Source: Campanula takesimana (lineage: Eukaryota; Streptophyta; Magnoliopsida; Asterales; Campanulaceae). From it: a stretch of DNA of 64,000 nucleotides. Shown piece by piece: positions 1 to 10,742 of this stretch (positions within the stretch are counted from its first letter, which is position 1; each line of letters starts with the position of its first letter). Under the pieces are notes generated by a model. That model was not told the DNA's origin. It was given only the letters and a program-made list of their open reading frames with translations, and searched no databases. The translations under genes were made by a program, and so were the position numbers. The stretch spans positions 2,480,001 through 2,544,000 of the forward strand of contig JAOWBW010000025.1 in assembly GCA_026119855.1 (NCBI GenBank), written 5' to 3'.

Positions 1-8
1 GGCTATCA

Positions 9-265
9 AGTTAAAACCGTGTATAGAGAAAGAATATGGAGGAAAATAAAGTCAGTTTATTTCCTTGATCAATGATGCCGATTACAAACAATATATATAC
101 ATAGACTCTTTCTTGGAGACTAAGTCTAATCCCTATAAACTAGCTAAGTAAATATATCCTACATATTTACATTCTTATCAAATAGGTAACAAACTAATTA
201 AGGATACACACAACTTGGAAAGGAGAGATATGCCGAGATTCTCAAGGATCTCGGCTATCTCAACA
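9..265 (-). repeat. 3' LTR of Copia A
   Basis: Matches 18298-18552 with about three substitutions and one 2 bp indel by eye. It lies at the 3' end of the minus-strand element, just after the polypurine tract. Confidence 0.9.
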
Positions 266-271
266 CCCCCC

Positions 272-1464
272 TCAAGTTGGAGCATGTAAATCACAAACGC
301 CCAACTTGCCTAGAAGATGTAGAAACTGTTGACTGCCCAATGCCTTAGTAAGAATATCATCTAGCTGTGAAGTCGTATGAACATAACCAGTTGTGATGAC
401 ACCTGACTGTACAGCATCGCGAACAAGATGACATTCAACTTCAATATGTTTAGTTCGTTCATGATGGACAGGATTTTGAGCCATATGCAACGCAGATTGG
501 CTGTCACATAGAAGAGTCATTGGAGCTGAATGTGAAATCCCAAAAGAATCAAGTAAACTACGAAGCCATTTCAGTTCACACGTGACACTTGCCATAGAAT
601 GATATTCTGCTTCGGCCGATGATCGCGAAATGGTAGTCTGCTTCTTGGTTTTCCAATAGATCGGAGAGTGACCCAAGAAAACAAAGTAAGCGGTAAGTAA
701 TCACAGGGTAAGAGGATAACTCGCCCAATCAGAGTCGTAATAAGCCCGAAGGTGTAAAACAGAATCAGATCGTAATAAAATGCCTTGGCCTGGACGATTT
801 TTAAGATACCGAACAACACGTAGAGCGGCCGTCCAATGAGCCTTCTTAGGCCGAGTCATGAATTGTGCAAGAGTATGCACATACTAGGATAGCTCCGGGC
901 GAGTAATACTAAGATAGATAGGTTGACCCACAAGTCGCCTATAAGCCTCAGGATCTCGTAAATCATCATATTCGGTCAAAGCCAAACGGTGATTTTGCTC
1001 AATTGGAGTAATGGCTAGACGTGCTCCCAGAAGACCAGCCTCAGAGAGTATAAGCGCATATTTGTGCTGAGAGAGGAAAATACCATCCGAATGTGTGGCC
1101 ACTTCAATCCCCAAGAAATACTTAAGACGCTCGAGATCTTTCATGTGAAAACAACTACTAAGATAGGCCTTGAAGCGACTAATGGCAACCGAATCATCCC
1201 CACCAATAACCAAGTCATCAACATAGACGAGAACGTGTATCTCAGCAGCGGAAGTCTTTAAAGAGAACAAAGAATAGTCGGAACATGATTGAACAAATCC
1301 ATACCCCTTCAATGCCATAGAAAGTTTCGTAAACCAACAACGAGGAGCTTGCTGAAGACTATATAATGATTTTTTAAGTTTACAAACCTTCCCAGAAGAC
1401 GAATCTGGATGTCCCAAGGGCACCTTCATATACACATCTTCACTGAGATCACCGTGTAGAAAGG
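272..1464 (-). pseudogene. Copia A pol, 3' part (RT C-terminal half and RNase H)
   Basis: Read on the minus strand, this begins exactly where element B interrupts the RT, with the residues LHGDL that follow MDVHNAF in Copia RTs. The catalytic YVDD box (LVYVDDLVIGG) is present, followed by the connection region (YRRLVGQPIYLSITRPEL). A stop follows that region. RNase H motifs resume after a gap (DSDWA, then KKQTTISRSSAEAEYHSMA, and TKHIEV near the C-terminus). The frame ends in a TGA at 272-274, immediately before the polypurine tract. The upstream half is at 15042-18266. The stops mean it cannot encode a working polymerase. Confidence 0.9.
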
Positions 1465-2834
1465 TGTTGGGTATGCCCACATATATCTCAATTTTCAATG
1501 TATAGGATTGATTAGATTTGATTGATCCATCACCTAAGTTTTATTTCATGGACTTTAGACCCATATGTAAGAAGTATTATACTTCATTTTTTAGGTAGTC
1601 CATTTGAATAGACTAGGCTTAGGAATAGGGTGAAGATATCAAGATTCAAGAAAAATCACAAAGTTTTAATTGAGCCATGCGCCATGCGCGCCGTGTTACG
1701 CACCTCAATAGCTCTATGCGCCTCATTGGCTCATGCGCCTTAATGGCTCAACGCGCCTCAGTGATGATTGATTCAACACTTGGTGATTTATTGAAGACAT
1801 GAAGACTTTAAGAGATTCAAACTATGCCAAAGATCCAACGGTAGATAAATAATATGTGTGCACCTAGATTTGAGGATACCTGTCCACAACGGTCATATTT
1901 GTGTTATGTGTCTAACGGCTATAAAAGGACACGTGCTCCACTCAATGAGCTCCAGCACATCTGTCATTTGATCTTATCCACAAAGGATTTCCAACGGCTA
2001 GTTTTTTGGGCACTACTATAAATACCCCATAACTTCAATCATTTGAAGTTGCTAAGCATTTCAGAATTTCTCTCTCAAGCATTTGTTGAAGATTTGAAGA
2101 TTGCTCTTTGAATTCCCAGATTCCTCAAGAGCATCTTCATACCTTCATACTTAGCCCAGATCCTCAAGCAAAAACACTTTAGTTTTATTGTGCTCTAAAT
2201 CTCATAGATCTAAAGAGCCTTAAAACTAAGAATACATACGCACCTCTTTAAGTTTGATCACTTAGATATTTCTTTAAGAGATACACCGGTTTTGTCTAGG
2301 ATTTGTTCTTTCATAGAAAATAGATCTTGAGTTAGTGTAAAGCTCAAACGTTGTAATTTGTAACAGTCACTCATAATATAAGATCTCCATTAGAAATCCA
2401 AGACTAACCATCTTGCTAGAGGACGTAGATCATTTCCCGATCGAACCTCTCCAAATAGCGCATATTAATTTCTTGTCATTTACTTTCAAGATATTATCTT
2501 ATCTCACTATTTGCTTGTGTATTCATTGTAGATTAATTGGATTGAATTGTGTTGTGTTTGTTATATCATTTTCCTTAGTTCCATCTTTCACTCACTTTGA
2601 GCCAAAATACTTAGAGTGTGTGTGCGCCCATTTATCACTCCTTGCGCCTATTTACTTAACTAAATTCCATTGTGCATTTCACTCACTCACTTAGACGCAT
2701 TTTATAACGCTTATTTGATAAAGTGCACATTTACAATTGAGTTTATCAAGGGTTCGAAGAGAATTTCAAAACAACTATTCACCCCCTCCCCCTCTAGCTA
2801 TTTTTCATACCCTTGTTGCCCTTCGGGACCAACA
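1465..2834 (+). repeat. 5' LTR of element B
   Basis: 1370 bp, TG...CA ended, matching 13664-15041 at roughly 96-97% by eye (not computed). It carries a cluster of GCGCC motifs at about 1675-1765 and a TATA-like TATAAATACC near 2018-2030. Confidence 0.92.
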
Positions 2835-2836
2835 AG

Positions 2837-2848
2837 TGGTATCAGAGC
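2837..2848 (+). other. Primer-binding site of element B
   Basis: TGGTATCAGAGC starts 2 bp after the LTR. This is the usual plant retroelement site complementary to the initiator methionine tRNA 3' end. Confidence 0.85.
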
Positions 2849-2907
2849 CTGTACCTTTATAAAATGTTTTTGTTTTTCAAGCTTAACATCTTGGGTGCCG
2901 ATTCGAA

Positions 2908-5281
2908 ATGGCAAACTCAAAACCTATGCCAATTGCAAACTACACTCATGTTCCAGTCTTTGATGAAGATCCTTTTGACGTATGAAAATTCAGCAACTTG
3001 ACCCATCTCAGCTCAATCGATGAAAGGCTTCATGACACCGTGGTTTATGGACCTTACATCCCAATGAAAGCGAATCCAAATCCGCGCACCAACGCTGCTT
3101 AACCAACAGTGAAGAAACCAAAGGAAGAACAGTCTGAAGAAGAAATAAGAAGAGTTACAAATGATGGGAAAGCAAGAAACATCCTCCTCAGTACTCTAAG
3201 CACGCCTAAGAAACAAAGTCATGCATTGTGCTACCGCCAATGAATTATAGGATGCTATTGAAGAGCATATAGAAGGAGACACTGTTTGCAAGGAGAACAA
3301 GAGATACGAAGTGAGAAAGAGATTCAACAATTTCTCTCAACTCCCCGGTGAAACTCTTAGACAGACTTATGAACGATATTGTGAAATTATCAATCTATGT
3401 ATTTCACTTGGAAAGAAATTCTCAAACAAGGAATTGAATGTTAATTTCCTTACTGCTTTTGGATCAAGATATCTCCATAAATCTAGCGCCCTTGAAGACG
3501 CAAGAACTTTGGATGATTGGACTCTAAGGAACCTTTATGCTAATCTCAAAGTTTATGAGCTCAAACTTCAGTGCATCAACGAAACTGAAGGAAAATCAAA
3601 ATCCATTGATATGGTGGCGCATAGTGAAGAAGCGCCTGCGCCGGTAGAGAAAAGTTCCGATCCCAAAATTTCTACTTCTGAGCTATTGGACATGGATGAT
3701 GAAGACTTCGCTTTATTTGTGAAGAGATTCCAGAAGTTCAGAAAATTCTCAAAACTCGGCTCATTCAACAAAGCTCAAGGATCTACCAGCAGAGCTCCTC
3801 CAAAGTTTACATGGAGCAGTGATTCAAAAAGGAAAGAAGATCTTGTTTGTTTTAATTGCAGAAAATCAGGACATTTTGCATCGAGTTGCCCAATTCCCAA
3901 ATTTGAGTACATGCAGAAGAAGAACAGCCATACTCCCAAATTCACTCGTCACAAGGGAATGGTTGCTGAAAAAGAATCACCAGCAAATGAGCAGAACACT
4001 TGGATTGAAACAGACTCCGAAGAGAGCGATGAAGATTCTGATGATGGACTCGTGTGCTTGGTGGAAAAAGATGACGATGATTATGATTCTGATGATGACT
4101 ACTCAAAGGATGTACCTGATATGAAAACTTTGAATAAACTTGTTAAAAAATCTGCAGGTTATCAAGAGTTGAAAAAGAAGAAAGGACCAACCATCAACGA
4201 GCTCATTGAACAAAGATGAATTACTCTGGCTCAAAGCAATGGTGGCTTGTTATTTTCCAGATGTGATCTGAGTGCAAGAAGCAAACTCAGAAAGAGTGAC
4301 TACATTAGACCTCAAGTTGTACCTATTCCTACAATCAATCATGATGAGGACATTGAAAAGCAAGAAAAATTGTTTAAAGAGGCTGAAAAGGTAACCAGTC
4401 GTTTCAGTGATATGAAGGAAGCTTTAGCACTATCATGTGATGAAATTTCCCAGCTTAAGACAGAGAAATCTCTATTAAAATATGAACTCACCCTCCTTAA
4501 GGAGTAGATAAAGAGTATGACTCCTCTTACTGTTAAAAACACTTATCTAACGGAACAGAACTCATTACTTAAATTTCAAAACGTTGAATTGGTTACTCAA
4601 ATTACTGATCTTAAAAAGATTACAAATGAGTGGTCCAATTCTCATATCACTATGGACGGTATCTTTGAGTCCCAAAAAGCTAGTGGTGATAAAAGTGGCT
4701 TGGGATTCACATCAACTAGTGACAACTTTAAGTGTGATGTTTGTGCTGAAAGAGACAGTGAATTTACAAATCCGCAAACTCATGAAATTCCCAAGGAAAA
4801 ACATTCTAATTCAATGGGTAAAGGAAAGGAAAAAGTCAAGAGACAAACATTCCATTATGTCTACCCAACGAAATAATTTGGGAAAGCTAAAGGGAATGAA
4901 GTAGCTACAGATGAATCATCTTCTAACAAAATCATTCTTGAAACAAGGAGCGCTCCTTCTACGAGCGAACATTATGCTCCTAGGAGCCACGCGCCTCATC
5001 GCCGTGCGCCTCCTAGCCCTATGCGCCCTCCTAGAAAAAGCACTCCAAAATTTCAAAAGAAGGATTTTGTTAAGGCTAGTTCATCTGACCCAAAGAAGAA
5101 TGCTCTCCCAAAGAAAAGTAAAGAGTTTGTGAAAACTCACGTGATTGGTGGCTTTCATCATTGTTCAATTTGTGATTGTTCGGGACATAAGGCTGTGGAA
5201 TGCCTTTTGAGATTCACTCCCAATGCCAAATGACGTAAAAATCCTAAGGTAAAGCAAGAGTGGGTCGTCAAAAGTTGCTAA
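2908..5281 (+). pseudogene. Gag of element B (broken)
   Basis: The start ATG at 2908 opens MANSKPMPIANYTHVP, matching the copy at 57414. A Trp codon has become TGA near 2983 (compare DVWKF in copy C), and further stops occur at about 4217 and 4505. Recognisable parts, in order, are the capsid-like region (3311-3600), an acidic Ser/Asp/Glu linker, a first CCHC zinc knuckle (CFNCRKSGHFASSC, about 3849-3890), a predicted coiled coil rich in Leu/Glu/Lys (4250-4640), an Ala-Pro-Arg segment built from GCGCCT codons (about 4980-5035), and a second CCHC knuckle (CSICDCSGHKAVEC, about 5164-5205). Gag would package element RNA. The TAA at 5279-5281 is shared with copy C, so the gag end looks original. 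Confidence 0.85.
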
Positions 5282-5319
5282 CTCTAGGACCCAAAAAGGA
5301 ATAAAGGGGACCTGCTTTA

Positions 5320-8300
5320 ATGTTTATATTTCAGGTTCTTTGCTTCATGGCTGGATCTTCTAAAGCTAGAACGTATGAATGGATTCTCGATAGTGGGTGT
5401 TCACGACACATGACTGGAGATGAATCCTTTCTTGAATATGTCCATGAAGAAAGAGGTCCCTCCGTAACATTTGGTGATAATAACAAAGGACAGGTTGTAG
5501 CATATGGAAAGCTCAAGAAAGACAAAATGTGCATTGAAAGAGTCTCTCTCGTTGAAGGACTCAAGCACAATTAATTATCCATATCTCAATTCTGCGGCAA
5601 AGAATTAGAATGCCATTTTACTTCAAAGAAATGTCTTATCAAGGATGGAAAATCTGGAGCTACATTACTCACGGGATATCGTAAGAAAAATATTTATATT
5701 ATTGATTTCCAAAATATGAACTCTAGTACTAATCTTTGTTTTGTAGCTAAAAGTGTGAGCGAAAATAGTTGGCTGTGGCACAAGCGCTTAAGTCACTTGA
5801 ACTTTAAGTATCTATCTAAACTCAGTAGGAATAATCTTGTTAAAGGACTTCCCAAGGTTGCTGATCATCATGACAAGAAGTGCGTCGCGTGTCAACTTGG
5901 CAAACAACCGAAGCAGTCTTTCTCAAGCAAGACAAATCCCTCAACTTCTAGATGTTTGCAGCTGCTGCACATTGATCTATTTGGACCAGTCACCACTGCA
6001 ATTGTTAGAGGAAATAAGTATACTCTAGTTGTGGTGGATGATTACTCAAGATATGCATGGGTGGAAATGATGATTACAAAGGACAATTGTTATGACATTC
6101 TAACCACCTTATTCAGACTGCTCCTAACCTAAAAGAAGATGACATCGTAAGTGTTCGATCCGACAATGGAACAGAATTTAAGAACAACGGTGTTGCTCGA
6201 TACTGCGATGATCATGGGATAGATCACAACTTTTCAACAGCTGGAGTTCCTTACCAAAATGGCGTTGTGGAAAGAAAGAATAGGACGTTGATTGAAGCGG
6301 GAAAATGATGATAGCTGAAGCCAAATTGCCTAAGTACTTTTGGGAAGAGGGTTTCAACACCGCATGTTTTACTCAAAATCGTTCCCTCATCAACAAACTT
6401 CACAACAAGACTCCATATGAACTTTGGCGTGGTAGAACTCCCAACATTGCATTCTTCAAGATCATTGGTTGCAAATGTTATATCCTCTACAACGGAAACG
6501 AACATAGAGGTAAATTCGATGCCAAAGCCGATGAAGGTATTTTTGTTGGGTATACCAAATACTCTAAAGCTTTTCATGTTTTTAATAGATCTACATTAGT
6601 GATAGTTGAATCTGTAAACGTTACATTTTATGAACATTTTCTCCTTGAGCCACATTTGGCTCCAAATGTTGCTGATGCTTCTGTTGAGTTTAATGAGACA
6701 TGTGCTCCTATTCATGTTGCGCCTACACAAGATCAGAATTCATCAACTCAAGGAAATCCATCTACATCAGTTGCGCTGAACTTCGAGAGTAGTACGCCAA
6801 GTGAAGATTCAGTTGCACCGTACAATGCGCCTGATGCTTTCATTCACGTGCCAAATTCCAATGTTGCGCCTGGTGTCACTCCCATTTTCAACACTGAACC
6901 AATTCAACCCCCTAACTTTGATGATTTTGAAGCTGGTGAAGATGTAATAATTGAAGACCTTTAAGTTACTACAACCCCACCTAACTTACCTCCTAAAATT
7001 CGTGAAGTTAGAGGCCACCCAATCAATAATATCATTGGTGATCTACATGTTAGTGTTCGTACAAGGAGAGCTACAAACTTTGATACTTATACTGCATTTA
7101 TCTCTCAAATTGAACCGAAGAAGGCTGATGAAGCTCTCTAAGATCCAAATTGGGTTGTTGCAATGCAAGAAAAACTCAATCAATTTGAACGATGTAAGGT
7201 TTGGACTCTTGTTCCAAGACCAAATGATCACAGAGTGATTGGTACAAAATGGGTGTTCAGAAATAAGATGGATGAGAATTGAACTATCACAAGAAACAAA
7301 GCAAGATTGGTTGCACAAGGCTATAGGCAAGAGGAAGGAATCGACTACGATGAAACTTTTGCGCCCGTAGCAAGACTTGAAGCTATCAGACTCTTTCTAG
7401 CTTACGCCGCTCACAAGAAATTCATGTTATATCAAATGGATGTGAAGAGCGCGTTTCTAAATAGTGAACTCCAAGAATAAGTATACGTAGCTCAAACACC
7501 TGGGTTTGAAGATTCACAATTTCCAAATCATGTGTACAAACTCCAGAAAGCTTTGTATGGGCTCAAGCAAGCGCCAAGATCATGGTATGATACGCTATCC
7601 AAGTTTATATCAAATGGATGTGAAGAGCGCGTTTCTAAATAGTGAACTCCAAGAACAAGTATACGTAGCTCAAACACCTGGGTTTGAAGATTCACAATTT
7701 CCAAATCATGTGTATAAACTCCAGAAAGCTTTGTATGGGCTCAAGCAAGTGCCAAGATCATGGTATGATACGCTATCCAAGTTTATCATCGAGAAAGGCC
7801 TCACTCGCGGTAAAATCGATGCTACTTTTTTCATTGCCAAACATAATGGTCATAAATTACTTGTTCAAATTTATATTGATGATATTATATTTGGTTCTAC
7901 TAATGAATTGTTGTGCAAGCGTTTTGAGAAACTAATGAAGAGCAAGTTTGAAATGAGCATGATGGGAGAACTCACATTCTTCCTCGGGCTTCAAATCAAG
8001 CAAATGAATGAAGGCATATTTATCAACCAAGCTAAGTATACAAGGGATCTAATCAGAAAGTTTGGACTTGAAAATGCAAAAGCATACGACACTCCAATGG
8101 CTACCGGCAACAAACTCGACAAAGATTTAAAAGGTAAAAAGGTTGATCAAACGCTCTATCGAGGTATGATTGGCTCACTCCTTTATCTTACTGCTAGTAG
8201 GCCCGATATTATGTTTAGTGTATGTGTTTGCGCTCGTTATCAACCTGACCCTAGAGAAGCGCACTTGATTGCTGTGAAACGTATTATCCGATATCTCTCC

Positions 8301-8816
8301 GGTACTGTTAACCTTGGACTTTGGTACACCAAAGATTCGAATTTTAAACTTGTAGGTTATTCAGATACGGATTATGCAGCGTGCACGATTGATAGGAAAA
8401 ACACAAGTGGCACTTGTCATTTTCTCGGATATCGACTTGTGTCATGGGCAAGTAAGAAACAAGCTTCAGTGTCTGTCTCAACAACGGAAGCAGAATATAT
8501 TGCTGCTGGAAGTTGTTGCTGCCAGATTTTATGGATGAAGCAGCAATTGGTGGATTATGACATCGTTGAAGAAAATTGTCCAATCTACTGCGACAATACA
8601 TCAACAATTGCGGTTTCTGAAAATCTTGTCACGTACTCCAAGACAAAACACATCGACATCAAATATCACTTCCTCAAAGACCACGTGGAAAAAGGCAACA
8701 TTCATTTGGAGCACGTGGGAACCAACTTTCAAATCGCCGACATTCTTACGAAAGCACTTGACGCGAAACGGTTCATATTTTTGAGAGGTGAAATGGGTAT
8801 GCTTGAACTTAACTAG
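5320..8816 (+). pseudogene. Pol of element B (protease, integrase, RT, RNase H; broken)
   Basis: The order is that of Copia pol. Aspartic protease: ILDSGCSRHMTGD near 5380. Integrase: H-C zinc site, then HIDLFGP, VRSDNGTEF and NGVVERKNRT. RT: YQMDVKSAFLN, and the catalytic YIDD box near 7872. RNase H: the TTEAEYIAAG and CDNTSTIA motifs, ending at 8816. In-frame stops or frameshifts are visible near 5572, 6130, 6962, 7141, 7280 and 7478. A 178 bp tandem duplication (7427-7782) shifts the frame in RT. The last 1.2 kb (7606-8816) is open. It is a non-functional polyprotein; copy C at 59871-63214 helps to read it. Confidence 0.9.
7427..7782 (+). repeat. 178 bp tandem duplication inside RT of element B
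   Basis: 7427-7604 is repeated at 7605-7782 with two visible base differences. The first copy has a stop (TAA) where the second has CAA. 178 is not a multiple of three, so the frame is shifted. Copy C has a single unit here. Confidence 0.9.
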
Positions 8817-9672
8817 TCCATATAGTTTTGTGATTACTAATGAGTTTATGTCTTGTTGAGTTATGAATATCCTAGGTTTATCAAAGTTAAATAAATTTCA
8901 AAGTTTTAAAGAAACTTTGCACTATGCGCCTGTGTATAAGCCTCATATATGCGCGCAACATGCTTCATGCGCCCAACTCAGCTCATAGCGAGCCTCATGA
9001 TTCACACTCCCTAGTTATTCTGCGCGCCTGAGTTATACGCATCCCTTAGCGCGCAACCAATTAATGTTGCGGCTCAATCAATGCTCCACATTTATTATCC
9101 TTATGATTGAACGTATTTAATTTTCACAAGTACCAGGTATGTTTATTATCATTTATTATATAATCTTTGTCTTTTGACATTCCATAATTGTTCAAGGGTA
9201 CTTGTGCAATTAATTTTCCCTCGTTTTTTCGTTTTTCAAATTTTTTATTTTTTGGAGATTTATTTCTTGCACCCCAAACTTACACTAAAACAGATGTTTT
9301 TGGTGTTTGTGTAAAAATTAGTCATAATTGTTCATACACTTATGAGGGAAGTGGGACAATTTCTCTACACACAAGGTGTCACATCAATCGTACTTTGTGA
9401 CATTCCTCATTAAATAGCCATACTATTTATGACACCTCCCATTAATGGCCTTCCTTTCACTATTAATACCCATCTCTTCAACTTCACATCTCTCTAGAAA
9501 ACCTAACCTATATATTGACCTTACACCTCCTCTATTTCTTTTTTCATCATTACCCATCATCTTCTTTTTCTCTTATCTCTCTCTCAGACACTCCTCACCG
9601 CCGCCCTCTCTCTATCTACCCTTTATTTCTCTTCTACATTTTCTCTACATTTCTTCATATATAAATATCTTT
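8817..9672 (+). other. Spacer between pol and third ORF of element B
   Basis: There is no coding signal. It has a GCGC-motif cluster (about 8925-9055), then a stretch conserved with copy C (9125-9300 against 63540-63740, including GTACCAGGTATG and TTGTTCAAGGGTACTTGTGC). A pyrimidine-rich leader with TATATAAATA follows, 17 bp before the ATG at 9673. Conservation and layout could mean an internal promoter or leader for the third ORF; that is inference. Confidence 0.55.
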
Positions 9673-9714
9673 ATGGGTCCTAAGAAAGCATCAAAGGCTA
9701 ATCAAGACGAAATG
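9673..9714 (+). CDS. Possible first exon of the third ORF of element B
   Basis: A 14-codon start (MGPKKASKANQDEM) lies just after a TATA-like box and is followed directly by a GT donor (GGTATGG). A good acceptor (TTGCTTTTGTAG) occurs at 10731-10742, and the long third ORF begins right behind it. Joined as written, the reading frame is off by one base. So either this copy has suffered an indel, another start is used, or the exon is not real. A shadow or unspliced reading would run on to a stop at 9876. Confidence 0.4.
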
Positions 9715-10296
9715 GTATGGATTTCTAACCTCAAACCTCTTAATTTTTGCAATTTTCATTTTTTATCACTGTACTGTGTTCGATTTTTTCAAAAACCGAA
9801 AACCCATTTTCTTTGTTTGATCTTGTTTCGGTTCTCTATTTTCGAAACCGTTTTTTGGGTTGTGTTCGTATTATGATTTTGAGTCTTTTGAATCCATTAT
9901 TTTAACGATCAAAGCTTTATATTTTGCGAATCTGAGAATCTTAATTTTTCAACTTTTCAAATTTTCAGACCTTTAATTCCATTTTCTGTGTTCGTTGTTG
10001 ATTTGTTCTTGTTTTGGTTAGCATATTTAGAATCCTTGTGTTCATGCGGTCATTTTGACATATTATTTGTTTAATTTGGTGAAGTTTCATGAATTTTGTG
10101 TTCTTGGTGTTCTTCGAGCACTCAAGGCATGTTCTTCGTGTTCTTCATTTTTTTTTGCATGACTTGGGTTTTATGATTTTCAAAACTTGTTTTCGAAAAT
10201 TTGCATATTTTGATTCCTATTACTTTCATGTTAATGATTTTTACTTGTTTGTGATATTTTGTGTGTTTTTATGCTAAGTATAAATTACTCATAAGT

Positions 10297-10712
10297 CATG
10301 CGCCTATATATTGATTTATGCGCCTAGTATGCTTATGCGCCCAATGTCCTTATGTGCCTTAAGTGATTCATGCGCCTAATAATTGTATGCGCCTCTTGCA
10401 ATTACAAGTGTTATGCACCTCTATCCTTCATGCGCATAATGCCATCATGCGCCTAATATTTTATGCGCCTAAATTCATACTTAGTCAATTTTTTATGTTT
10501 AATTTTTCCTTAGTATTTTACATAGAACCATATTATGCGCCTTGTATACCTATGCGCCTCCAAAATTTCATGCGCCTACTACAATCATGCGCCCTGAATC
10601 ACTGTGCTATCTTATGCGCCTATGATTCTCTGCGCCTGATTCTTTTACGCGCCTCAAATTTTTTGCGCCTAAATTTTACTTTGCTCATTGTTATGTTTCC
10701 ATGCGCCTAATT
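10297..10712 (+). repeat. Cluster of ATGCGCCT-type motifs in the putative intron
   Basis: About sixteen copies of TGCGCCT or TGCGCCC, mostly preceded by A or T, occur at irregular 15-40 bp spacing in otherwise AT-rich sequence. They sit in the 3' part of the putative intron 9715-10742 with no long open frame. The same motif recurs in the LTRs, gag and third ORF of this family. Confidence 0.85.
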
Positions 10713-10742
10713 CACTCCTAACTTACATTATTGCTTTTGTAG

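Noticed and set aside
9445..9876. 143-codon frame rich in Leu, Ser and Phe
   Set aside because: Pyrimidine-rich leader and intron translated; only the MGPKKASK part after the TATA-like box may be real.
10363..10710. 115-codon frame with repeated MRL and HAP
   Set aside because: Reads through the TGCGCCT cluster of the putative intron; no protein-like composition.
10297..10712. Motif cluster as a satellite array
   Set aside because: Spacing is irregular and the sequence between motifs is not repeated.
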